A stretch of DNA of 64,000 nucleotides, from contig NZ_QPJT01000004.1 of NCBI RefSeq assembly GCF_003337415.1, positions 124,001 to 188,000 on the forward strand, given 5' to 3'. Made by a program: the position numbers and the translations under genes. Source of the DNA: Anaerobacterium chartisolvens. GTDB taxonomy: Bacteria > Bacillota > Clostridia > Acetivibrionales > DSM-27016. Shown one piece after another: positions 9,022 through 16,737 of the stretch. The first letter of the stretch is position 1. Every line of letters starts with the position of its first letter. A model generated the notes under the pieces. That model was not told the origin of the DNA. It did no database searches and saw nothing but the letters and a program-made list of their open reading frames with translations.

Positions 9022-9070
9022 GCGATAAAGATTTTACATGGAGGATATAATTTGATGGAAGAAATTTTTG
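9022..9070. mobile_element. MITE-like element, left-end fragment (copy 3)
   Basis: Carries the left inverted repeat GCGATAAAGATTTTACAT and the next bases GGAGGATATAATTTGATGG and AAGAAATTTTT. These match the left 49 bases of the copy at 51951, and then homology ends exactly where the stop codon of the penicillin-binding protein gene begins (9071). The left flank ATATATATGTG equals the corresponding flank of copy 2. The right end is missing. Confidence 0.75.
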
Positions 9071-10504
9071 TTACTTGTTTACCCACGTCCTTATAAGCTC
9101 TCTGGCTATAGGAGCCGCCGCCTCCCCTCCCGTTGAGCCGTTGTATTCTAAAATTACCGCCACGGCTATTTGAGGCTCCTTTACGGGAGCAAACGCTATA
9201 AACCAGTTATGCTCCTTGTTTTTTTCCTTCTGTGTCAGCTCATTTTCGGCAGTCCCCGTCTTGCCTGCAACAGAGATCCCTTTTATTGAAGCGTTTTTGC
9301 CGGTGCCCGATGCCACAGCCTTCCTCATCATCTCTTTAAGCTTATCCGATGTATCTTTGGATATGACATTATACAGAACTTCAGGCTTCCATTCCTTTAT
9401 CTCCCTTCCCTCGTGGGATTCCTCTCTTTTTACCAGATACGGCTTCATCATTTCACCGTCATTTGCTATGCATGAGGTTATCATCGCCATATACAGAGGG
9501 GTAACCAGAATCTTTCCCTGCCCTATTCCCACGGCGGCCATGTCCGCCTTGCTCATATCCTTATATGAAAAAGATCCCTTGCTAAAGGGTATTCCCAGCT
9601 CAACACCCTTTCCCACTCCAAATCTTTCTGCTATATCCTTAAGCTTTCTTTCCCCCAGAGTTACCCCAAGCTGCGAAAATACAACGTTGCTGGACACCGC
9701 AAGAGCCTTTTCCAGATTAATAGTTCCGTTGGACCTTCCCCCTGAGTTTTTGAATTCCTTTCCGTCAATCGTTATCGTTCCCTTATCCTCAAACTTCTGC
9801 TCCTCAAGCCCATTTTCTATTGCAGAAGCACTTATAACCACCTTAAAGGTCGATCCGGCGGTATAAAGCCCCTGTGTTGCGCGGGGCAAAAACGGGCTTT
9901 CCTCTGACTCGACCAGATCCTGCCAGTTTTCGGAAAGGCTTTTGCTGTTGGGGTCAAAGGACGGATTGCTGAACATAGCGAGTATCTCTCCCGTCTTAGG
10001 CTCCATAGCGACAACGGCTCCTCTTTTTCCTTTAAGAAGCTCTTTGGCCTTAGCCTGAAGGCGGTGATCGATAGTGAGATACAGGTCATTCCCATATCCC
10101 CCCTCCTTCCCCAAGCCTCCTCCGAAGACATAGCTCAATTCTCCCAGTCCTAAAAGCTCGTTATTATATGAAGCCTCAATAAGCGTCCTTCCGTAAGACC
10201 TTGAGTTATAGCCTATTATATGGCTGTATAAATTTCCGAAGGGGTATATCCTTTGCTGCCCCTCCTTCTGCTTCTCACTTTTAGCCAGCACAGTACCGTT
10301 TCTGTCTGATATGCTTCCCCTTATAACCCTTTCCTCCCTGTCCCACTGCCTGCGGTTATATGAATTGGAAGCAATGCTGTTCTTCCAGAACAGCTCAAAA
10401 TACGTCAAATACACCACAAGGCTTAGAAACAGTATACACACGGCAATTAGCATGTGGACTATCCTTTTATTCTCCTTCACCGGCCTGCTCCTCCGTTTCT
10501 CCAT
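9071..10504 (-). CDS. pbpA: Peptidoglycan D,D-transpeptidase (class B PBP, PbpA/FtsI family)
   Basis: A 477-residue class B penicillin-binding protein that cross-links peptidoglycan. It has one N-terminal membrane span (about residues 15-38) and a short PBP dimer region (VIRGSISDRNGTVLA). The transpeptidase domain has active-site S218-T-F-K221 (AGSTFKVV), S271-S-N273 (AVSSNVVFSQLG) and K415-T-G417 (AGKTGTAEN). The small N-terminal domain and the immediate FtsW neighbour match the PbpA type found with RodA/FtsW and FHA proteins. Its start overlaps the ftsW/rodA gene by 38 bp, indicating translational coupling. A MITE fragment directly abuts its stop codon. Confidence 0.93.
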   Translation of the reverse strand: MEKRRSRPVKENKRIVHMLIAVCILFLSLVVYLTYFELFWKNSIASNSYNRRQWDREERVIRGSISDRNGTVLAKSEKQKEGQQRIYPFGNLYSHIIGYNSRSYGRTLIEASYNNELLGLGELSYVFGGGLGKEGGYGNDLYLTIDHRLQAKAKELLKGKRGAVVAMEPKTGEILAMFSNPSFDPNSKSLSENWQDLVESEESPFLPRATQGLYTAGSTFKVVISASAIENGLEEQKFEDKGTITIDGKEFKNSGGRSNGTINLEKALAVSSNVVFSQLGVTLGERKLKDIAERFGVGKGVELGIPFSKGSFSYKDMSKADMAAVGIGQGKILVTPLYMAMITSCIANDGEMMKPYLVKREESHEGREIKEWKPEVLYNVISKDTSDKLKEMMRKAVASGTGKNASIKGISVAGKTGTAENELTQKEKNKEHNWFIAFAPVKEPQIAVAVILEYNGSTGGEAAAPIARELIRTWVNK

Positions 10505-11741
10505 AATCCCCCGCTGAAATAGCCTGAAGTATTCCGAGGGCTATAAAGCTCGCTGTCAGTGAGCTTCCTCCATAGCTTATAAATGGAAGCGTTATTCCCG
10601 TTAACGGAATAAGCTTTATCACTCCGCCTATTATTATAAAGGTCTGGAACCCGAACATAGAGGTTATGCCAAGCGCAACGGCCTTTTTGAAAATATCCTT
10701 TACGGTAAGAGCAATTTTAAAGCCCCTGTACGCCAATATGAAATATAAAAGCACAACCGCAACCCCTCCTAGAATTCCCATCTCCTCACATATAGCCGAA
10801 AAAATAAAGTCGGTGCTTACCTCAGGTATGAATTCCGGTTTCCCCATTCCCAGACCTGTGCCAAAAAAGCCGCCCGCAGCTATTGCAAACAGCGACTGGG
10901 TAATCTGGTAGCCCTTGTCGGCTATATGAGGCCACGGGTTTAGCCATGTGTCCACCCTGACACGTATATGGTAAAGCATCATAAAGCCTCCAACCGCCCC
11001 TATAAAGGCAGCTCCTGCATTTAAGGCAAGAAATCTCCAGCCGCCGTCAAATATATACAGCATGACAAAATATATCATAAAAAACAGCATGGCCGAGCCC
11101 CAGTCTCTCTGCAGTATGAGAAAGCCTATGAATGTATATGCCATTAAGGCTATTGCCGCTCTTTTGACTGTTCGGTGCCAATTTAATTCTATACGGCAGT
11201 TATTATGTATAAACTGCTGTGACCCTTTAAAAAAGCACGCAAGCGAGAATATAAAAAGTATTTTGATAATCTCGGAGGGCTGAAAGGTGTGGTTTCCTAT
11301 GACTATCCAGTTAGTAGCCCCTTTAATATTTTTGCCTAAAATCAGCGTTGCGGAAAATAACAGTACGGAGCAAGACATATAGTAGAACAGAAGCCTGTCC
11401 CACATCTGAATTTTTATATAAATCCAATAGCTGAGGAAAAACAGTATCACTCCCGCAGTGAGCCAGACGGCCTGCTTAATACCGTATGCCCTGTCAAGGC
11501 GGAAAATCATTGCAAAGCCTATGCTTGCAAGCATTCCCACAACAAGAAACAGATACTGGTCTCCAAGTCCCTTTCTTATTATAATAAGATATGAAGCACA
11601 TATCAACGAGACAATTATAAGTCCTATCGGTATTAAGGCATAGTCATATGGCTGCTTATGCAGGTACAGCATAGAAAAGATAACGGCATCCGCCAGTATG
11701 AGAATTCCCAAGGGCTGTCTCCAGCTTATAAGACGTGTCAT
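10467..11741 (-). CDS. FtsW/RodA/SpoVE family peptidoglycan glycosyltransferase
   Basis: A SEDS family polytopic membrane protein of about 424 residues with around ten spans. Hallmarks seen: FRLDRAYGIKQAVW, RDWGSAMLFFMIYFVMLYIF (catalytic Asp region), GYQITQSLFAIAAGGFFGTGLGMG, FIFSAICEEMG and LPFISYGGSSLTASFIALGIL. It polymerises glycan chains together with the class B PBP encoded next. ATG at 11741 is preceded by GGGAGGTAAAAAA; the six-codon upstream extension starts with TTG and swallows that site. Whether it acts in division or elongation cannot be told. Confidence 0.92.
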   Translation of the reverse strand: MTRLISWRQPLGILILADAVIFSMLYLHKQPYDYALIPIGLIIVSLICASYLIIIRKGLGDQYLFLVVGMLASIGFAMIFRLDRAYGIKQAVWLTAGVILFFLSYWIYIKIQMWDRLLFYYMSCSVLLFSATLILGKNIKGATNWIVIGNHTFQPSEIIKILFIFSLACFFKGSQQFIHNNCRIELNWHRTVKRAAIALMAYTFIGFLILQRDWGSAMLFFMIYFVMLYIFDGGWRFLALNAGAAFIGAVGGFMMLYHIRVRVDTWLNPWPHIADKGYQITQSLFAIAAGGFFGTGLGMGKPEFIPEVSTDFIFSAICEEMGILGGVAVVLLYFILAYRGFKIALTVKDIFKKAVALGITSMFGFQTFIIIGGVIKLIPLTGITLPFISYGGSSLTASFIALGILQAISAGDYGETEEQAGEGE

Positions 11742-11777
11742 TTTTTTACCTCCCGGCAAAATGTTTTGTATAAAGGG

Positions 11778-12227
11778 CTACACATGGGGCCTGTCCACAA
11801 AAAGGAAATCCAACTGCCCCATATGGATTTTGTCTCCGTCATTAAGGCATGTCTCCTGCCTTCCTGCGGCCATTCCATTTACCAAAGTTCCGTTTGTGCT
11901 CCCCTGATCCTCAATGTAGTATTTCCCATCTCTCACTATAAACCTTGCATGTCTTGACGATATGTACGGATCATTTATTACAATACCGTTTTTGTTCAAA
12001 CGCCCTATTTCAATATCCTTGTCAATATGGTATGTCTCGTCCACCTTAAACCCTAAATTTTCTCTTATGTTAATAAGCTTAATATAGGGATAATGTCCCT
12101 TGCCCCCGGTTCCCTTGCGGTTTATGGAGTTTATATCAAGGTAGATCAGGCGTATCACACCAAATATGAAAAGATATATTATAACAACAAACACGTATTT
12201 CAAAATTGTGGATACTATGACCGGCAT
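11778..12227 (-). CDS. Membrane-anchored FHA-domain protein
   Basis: About 149 residues: an N-terminal membrane span (VSTILKYVFVVIIYLFIFGVI), a basic linker, then a forkhead-associated domain with IEIGRLNKNGIVINDPYISSRHARF and DQGSTNGTLVNG, the phosphothreonine-binding loops. It is the first gene of an FHA-FtsW-PBP operon, an order also known from actinobacterial fhaB-rodA-pbpA loci, where FHA proteins link Ser/Thr kinases to cell-wall synthesis. No kinase gene is in the window. AGGAGG lies 7 bases before ATG at 12227; an in-frame TTG two codons upstream is too close to it. Confidence 0.88.
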   Translation of the reverse strand: MPVIVSTILKYVFVVIIYLFIFGVIRLIYLDINSINRKGTGGKGHYPYIKLINIRENLGFKVDETYHIDKDIEIGRLNKNGIVINDPYISSRHARFIVRDGKYYIEDQGSTNGTLVNGMAAGRQETCLNDGDKIHMGQLDFLFVDRPHV

Positions 12228-12431
12228 AAGCAAGCCTCCTTTTCAGCTCTGATTTTTGTCTGGCGGCACTGCACGGAAACACCTATTATATTTTACCACA
12301 ATTTAAAAGAGGTATTTCTAAACTTTGTTTAAACAACAATAAGGGAAGGCATATTTACATCACTATTTATATGACTTTTAGCTTAGAGCCCTCATACTCC
12401 TTTAACGCCTTTAAAAAATTTCTTGACGCAG

Positions 12432-12478
12432 TATATCACATCGTGATATACTGTATATATCGCACCGTGATATATCAC
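12432..12478. promoter_or_regulatory. Tandem PadR-type operators
   Basis: Two inverted repeats of ATATCAC-n3-GTGATAT type: TATATCACATCGTGATATA (12432-12450) and TATATCGCACCGTGATATA (12456-12474, one mismatch). Their centres are 24 bp apart, and the second continues into GTGATATATCAC. They lie just upstream of the padR gene, the expected place for autorepression. Confidence 0.75.
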
Positions 12479-12503
12479 AAAACGCTATAAGGAAGGATTG
12501 CTT

Positions 12504-12821
12504 ATGAGCATTGATAAATTAAAAAAACGCTTTATACCTATGAGTGAGACAATGTTCTATATTCTGTCATCTCTGAATGAAGAGAGGCACGGCTACGGAA
12601 TCATGCAGTATGTTCAAAAGCTGACAAACGGAAGGATTATTCTTGGGGCAGGGACTATATATCAAAGTATATCAAAACTGGAACAGGACGGTCTTATAAT
12701 CCCCACAAAAGAGTATGAAAGAAAAAAAGAGTATATTATCACAGACTCAGGCAGGGAAATCCTGCGCTTAGAAGCTGTAAGAATTTGCGAATTATATCTG
12801 ATAGCAAAGGAGTTGGTATAG
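12504..12821 (+). CDS. PadR family transcriptional regulator
   Basis: A 105-residue winged-helix repressor of the PadR family: PMSETMFYILSSLNEERHGYGIM, GRIILGAGTIYQSISKLEQDGLI (recognition helix and turn), then the wing KKEYIITDSGREIL. ATG at 12504 follows AAGGAAGGATTGCTT. It is followed one base later by a DUF2812 gene, a pairing common in Firmicutes in which the second protein is the probable target or effector. Two palindromes directly upstream are its likely autoregulatory sites. The inducing signal is unknown. Confidence 0.9.
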   Translation: MSIDKLKKRFIPMSETMFYILSSLNEERHGYGIMQYVQKLTNGRIILGAGTIYQSISKLEQDGLIIPTKEYERKKEYIITDSGREILRLEAVRICELYLIAKELV

Positions 12822-12822
12822 C

Positions 12823-13359
12823 ATGGATAAAAAAACAGTTTGGTTTGCACTTTTCAGAAACGTTGTTCCCGCCGATTACGAGAGCTGGATGGAAAAGCTT
12901 GCTTCAGAGGGCTGGAATGTTAACAAAATAGGGCAGTTCAGTTCAATAAAAATGACCTTTAATAAAACCTCACCGAAAAAATACAGGTATGTATTTGATT
13001 TAAACGCTTTCCCCCGCAAAGACTATATAGATATATACAAGCAGTTCGGCTGGGAGCTGGTGGGCAAGATGTCAAGCTGCTTCGTCTGGAGAAAGGAGTA
13101 TGAAGGCGTTCGCCCTGAATCCTTCACTGATAAAGAAAGCATAATAAAAAGGAATAAAAGAACCCGGAATGCCGTGGCCGCCTGTATGATACTCCTTCTT
13201 GCAGGAACTCTGGGAACCCTCGCAGGCATAGGAATAAAGATATATTTTGGGAAAACAGGCGGTATCCCCGAGCTTGTGCTGCAAGCGGTATTTCTTGGCA
13301 CCGTCTCATATTACCTGTGGAGGGTTGTAGCAAAAATACAGCAAAGCATCGAAAGATAG
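12823..13359 (+). CDS. DUF2812 membrane protein paired with PadR
   Basis: A 178-residue DUF2812 protein. The N-terminal soluble domain has the family pattern FALFRNVVPADYESWMEKLA-SEGW and KKYRYVFDLNAFPRKDYIDIYKQFGWELVG. Two C-terminal membrane spans follow (about 122-142 and 150-168). It starts 1 base after the padR stop, so it is cotranscribed and probably repressed by PadR. Its molecular function is unknown. A GC-rich repeat cluster begins directly after its stop. Confidence 0.85.
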   Translation: MDKKTVWFALFRNVVPADYESWMEKLASEGWNVNKIGQFSSIKMTFNKTSPKKYRYVFDLNAFPRKDYIDIYKQFGWELVGKMSSCFVWRKEYEGVRPESFTDKESIIKRNKRTRNAVAACMILLLAGTLGTLAGIGIKIYFGKTGGIPELVLQAVFLGTVSYYLWRVVAKIQQSIER

Positions 13360-13361
13360 CA

Positions 13362-13453
13362 GTAGGGGCGGGCTCCTGTGCCCGCCCGAAGGTGTTCCCC
13401 CGTGCCCGCCCGCAAACGAGAGGCGGACAGGCACAGGGGCCTGTCCGTACGAA
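13362..13453. repeat. GC-rich double-hairpin repeat
   Basis: Contains GGGGCGGGC/GCCCGCCC (13365-13387), another CCCGCCCG tract, and GGACAGGC-acagg-GCCTGTCC (13425-13446). It is much richer in GC than its surroundings and has no open frame. It lies between convergent genes and may end transcription from both sides; the family itself looks like an interspersed repeat. Confidence 0.6.
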
Positions 13454-13503
13454 GGGGGAGACAATATAATGCGCGGGGGATTTGAATGGTTTTTATCTAT
13501 ACT

Positions 13504-14178
13504 CTAGGCCTTATACCTTACCTCATCCCGCAACCGCGCCTCTTCAAAGGCTTTCAGGCGCAGCACGCAGCTGTCGCAGGTTCCGCACGCCTCCTCTTCT
13601 CCCCTGTAGCATGTCCATGTAAGTCCGTAATCCACCCCAAGAGACACACCCAGCTTTATTTCATCCGCCTTTTTCATGTGTACAAGAGGCGCCTGTATTT
13701 TTATCCTTTTCCCTTTTTCAACAGCACACACAGTTCCCATGTTGATTGCATTTTCCATTGCATCTATAAATTCCTGCCTGCAGTCAACATAGCCGGAGTA
13801 GTCAACCTCACTCACCCCTATGAAAATATCCTGCGCCCCGACAGCCTCCGCATAGGACGCGGCATAAGAAAGAAAAATCATGTTTCTTGCCGGGACATAA
13901 GTAATGGGAATATCCAGGCTGCTCTCATCCCTGTCCGGGACGTCAATTTTATCATCCGTAAGGGCTGAGCCCCCCCATGCATTCATATTGGTTTTTACTA
14001 TTATATGCTCCTGCACCCCCGCCCTGTCCGCGATCCTCCGCGCACAGTCGAGCTCCTTTTTGTGCCTCTGCCCATAGTTGAAGGACAGTGCATATACCTC
14101 ATACCCTTCAGCCTTTGCAATATATAAAACGGTAGTGGAATCCATACCTCCCGATAACAAAACAATTGCTTTTTTCAT
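13504..14178 (-). CDS. queC: 7-cyano-7-deazaguanine synthase QueC
   Basis: A 224-residue PP-loop enzyme converting 7-carboxy-7-deazaguanine to preQ0 with ATP and ammonia, in queuosine synthesis. Seen: the nucleotide loop [14 protein letters not shown] (residues 6-19), [44 protein letters not shown] and the C-terminal zinc site C-x6-9-CGTCDSC ([19 protein letters not shown]). Length is normal. The usual partners queD, queE and queF are not in the window. The next upstream gene is icd, 28 bp away, probably without functional relation. Confidence 0.95.
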   Translation of the reverse strand: MKKAIVLLSGGMDSTTVLYIAKAEGYEVYALSFNYGQRHKKELDCARRIADRAGVQEHIIVKTNMNAWGGSALTDDKIDVPDRDESSLDIPITYVPARNMIFLSYAASYAEAVGAQDIFIGVSEVDYSGYVDCRQEFIDAMENAINMGTVCAVEKGKRIKIQAPLVHMKKADEIKLGVSLGVDYGLTWTCYRGEEEACGTCDSCVLRLKAFEEARLRDEVRYKA

Positions 14179-14206
14179 TGTACATACTCTCCTTAACAGG
14201 TACGAA

Positions 14207-15415
14207 TTACAGCATGGCGTCTAAGCGCACCTTAATTTCCTTAAGAAAATCCTCGGTGTTTACAACCTTCTTGTCGGACACCTCCGAAAGCAGGGCAAGA
14301 TCCTTTGTCATTGTGCCCTCCTCTATTGTCTTTATTGACGCAGCCTCCAGCTTGCCGGCAAAATCAGCCAGCTCAGCTATTCCGTCCATCTCGGCACGCT
14401 TGCGCAACGCTCCCGTCCATGCAAACAGTGTAGCCATTGCATTTGTGGAGGTCTCCATACCCTTAAGGTGCTGGTAGTAATGCCTTGTGACAGTGCCGTG
14501 TGCTGCCTCATACTCGTAGTAGCCCTCGGGGGAAACAAGCACCGACGTCATCATTGCCAGACTGCCGAAGGCAGTAGCAACCATATCCGACATAACATCT
14601 CCGTCATAGTTCTTGCAGGCCCATATAAAGCCGCCCTCAGACCTTATTACACGGGCTACCGCATCATCTATAAGGGTATAAAAATATTCAATCCCCGCAT
14701 CGGCAAACCTCTTCTGGTACTCAGCATCAAAGATCTCCTGAAATATGTCCTTAAAGGTATGATCATACTTCTTTGAAATGGTGTCCTTTGTGGCAAACCA
14801 CAGATCCTGCTTAACATCAAGGGCATAGTTAAAGCACGCTCTTGCAAAGCTCTGTATTGAATCATCAATATTGTGCATTCCCAGAATAATACCCGCGCCC
14901 TTGAAATCATGTATTGTCTGCCTTACCACCTCTCCGTTCTCAGAGGTAAACACAAGCTCGGCCTTTCCCGGGCCCTCAAGCCTGTATTCAACATCCCTGT
15001 ATACATCTCCGTACGCATGTCTGGCAATGGTAATAGGCTTTGTCCATGTCTTAACCGACGGCTTTATGCTGTCTACAACAATGGGGGCACGGAAAACAGT
15101 GCCGTCCAGAATAGCTCTTATAGTACCATTGGGGCTTTTCCACATCTGCTTGAGCTTATATTCCTCTACCCTCTGCGCATTGGGTGTGATTGTGGCGCAT
15201 TTTACGGCGACACCGTATTTTTTTGTAGCCACAGCCGCGTCTACAGTAACCTGATCATCAGTTTTATCCCTGTACTCAAGTCCCAGATCATAGTACTCCG
15301 TTTTCAGGTCTATGTAGGGCAGAAGAAGTATATCCTTTATCATCTTCCAGATAATTCTGGTCATCTCGTCTCCGTCCATCTCCACCAGAGGGACATTCAT
15401 TTTAATTTTCGTCAT
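14207..15415 (-). CDS. icd: NADP-dependent isocitrate dehydrogenase (eukaryote-like type)
   Basis: A 402-residue homodimeric-type isocitrate dehydrogenase: oxidative decarboxylation of isocitrate to 2-oxoglutarate. The sequence is of the eukaryote-like subfamily (starting [104 protein letters not shown]). Substrate arginines and the metal-binding Asp residues of YDGDVMSD are present. It stands alone, with no citrate synthase or aconitase gene nearby. A role in supplying 2-oxoglutarate for glutamate is likely in an anaerobe. Confidence 0.95.
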   Translation of the reverse strand: MTKIKMNVPLVEMDGDEMTRIIWKMIKDILLLPYIDLKTEYYDLGLEYRDKTDDQVTVDAAVATKKYGVAVKCATITPNAQRVEEYKLKQMWKSPNGTIRAILDGTVFRAPIVVDSIKPSVKTWTKPITIARHAYGDVYRDVEYRLEGPGKAELVFTSENGEVVRQTIHDFKGAGIILGMHNIDDSIQSFARACFNYALDVKQDLWFATKDTISKKYDHTFKDIFQEIFDAEYQKRFADAGIEYFYTLIDDAVARVIRSEGGFIWACKNYDGDVMSDMVATAFGSLAMMTSVLVSPEGYYEYEAAHGTVTRHYYQHLKGMETSTNAMATLFAWTGALRKRAEMDGIAELADFAGKLEAASIKTIEEGTMTKDLALLSEVSDKKVVNTEDFLKEIKVRLDAML

Positions 15416-15593
15416 AGCCTTTTCTCCTTAACTATATAAATATATTTGTGAATCTTTTAACATTGATGTGCAACTCCATAATATCAACTTGAAACATATA
15501 TTATTGTAAAATAAAACTTGTCTTTAATCAAGATTTTATAAATTTATAATCACCTAAAAAAAGCTTTTTTAAAAATATTAGCCATTAATCTTT

Positions 15594-16508
15594 TTATGCA
15601 AGCGCCTCAATTCTTTTGAGCAGCTCTTCCTCTCTCCTCTGGTGCTCTGACTTCAGCCTTCCGCATTCTTCAAACAGAAGCTCCTCCATCTGGCTGTATT
15701 CGCTCTTTAAATGCTCCAGCTCTTTTAAAAGCGCCTCCTGCTTTTCCTCCGCCTCTTTTGCCGCCCTCTCCCGCTCCCTTATTTCTTCCAGCCTGTCCTC
15801 CTCCTGCTGCTGCCTGAGCATTCTGTTCTCTTCCGTAAGCCTTGCTTCCAATTCATCATATTTTAGCCTGCTGTCATAAAGCTCGCGCTCCAATTCCTCC
15901 GCCTGATTTTCATACTTCTTTCTGATGCTTTCACCGCCCTGCTGTAGCTTCTCTTCCATCTGCCTGTATCTGCTCTCTAAATCGTAAAGCTGCTTGGCAA
16001 GAGTCTCCCCTCTTTCATCCGCCTCTCGCTTCAGCCGTTCTGACTCCTGTACCTGTTCAATTCTTTCCCGACATTCCGCCTCCAGCCTTTCTATGTCGCT
16101 TCTTAATTCATTTTCCTTATGGCTGAATTTCTCCCGGAGACGCTCCATTTCAACAGCTAAAGCCTTTTTCTCCTCCACGCCGGCTTTCATATTCTCCGCT
16201 TCCTTACGCAGCTCCATTTCCTTGCGCAGGAATTCACCCTTGAGTCTCTCAATCTCCTTAGAATGCTTTTGAAGCTCCTGCTTTGACTTATCTGCCTCAG
16301 CAATATTTTTAAAATAATCATCGGCAATATTGATAGCGGCAAGCACCGCCACCATCGAAGTACTCAAGGCACTCTTTGACTGGGCGATGTCCTTCATCTT
16401 TTTATCAATATATGTAGAAACCTTATGTAAATATTCCTCCGATTCAGTTCCCACAACAGTGTAATTGCTTCCGTATATACAAACCTCCGCTTTATTTTTC
16501 CGTATCAT
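15594..16508 (-). CDS. zapA: ZapA-domain protein with very long coiled coil
   Basis: Residues 1-85 match ZapA, the FtsZ-ring stabiliser: KAEVCIYGSNYTVVGTESEEYLHKVSTYIDKKMKDI, then a helix with ALSTSMVAVLAAINIADDYFK. Instead of ending near 90-150 residues, the protein continues as about 215 residues of almost uninterrupted Glu/Lys/Arg/Leu heptads (for example ELEHLKSEYSQMEELLFEECGRLK), predicted coiled coil. The total of 304 residues is about three times a usual ZapA. It may space or bundle FtsZ filaments over longer distances. Weak AT-rich sequence follows its stop and no clear terminator is seen. Confidence 0.85.
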   Translation of the reverse strand: MIRKNKAEVCIYGSNYTVVGTESEEYLHKVSTYIDKKMKDIAQSKSALSTSMVAVLAAINIADDYFKNIAEADKSKQELQKHSKEIERLKGEFLRKEMELRKEAENMKAGVEEKKALAVEMERLREKFSHKENELRSDIERLEAECRERIEQVQESERLKREADERGETLAKQLYDLESRYRQMEEKLQQGGESIRKKYENQAEELERELYDSRLKYDELEARLTEENRMLRQQQEEDRLEEIRERERAAKEAEEKQEALLKELEHLKSEYSQMEELLFEECGRLKSEHQRREEELLKRIEALA

Positions 16509-16664
16509 TACCGGCTCTCCTCACCTCTAAAAGAATGGAATGCTTCGTCAATATATATCAAATTTAATTTTTAGCCTAACCTTATTTTAGCATATTAAGG
16601 AGGGATAGAGGAAGGCAATATTTTAAGCTTGAAAATAAATATATCCCTAAACAGGCACATAAAA

Positions 16665-16716
16665 ATCAAAAGCCCAATGTGATATCTGTTGGAACAGATT
16701 CCGCACAGGGCCTTTC
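16665..16716 (-). terminator. Terminator of the NRPS/transport operon
   Basis: On the minus strand AAAGGCCC, TGTG, ATCTGTT, short loop, AACAGAT, CACA, GGGC, then TTTTGATTTTT. A long interrupted stem with a T-rich tail begins 22 bp after the stop of the last operon gene. Confidence 0.85.
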
Positions 16717-16737
16717 TATAATTTTAGCAGGTACTAT

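Noticed and set aside
9216-9866. 216-codon plus-strand frame opposite the PBP gene
   Set aside because: It is a shadow of the well-supported pbpA gene, with no ribosome site and no family pattern.
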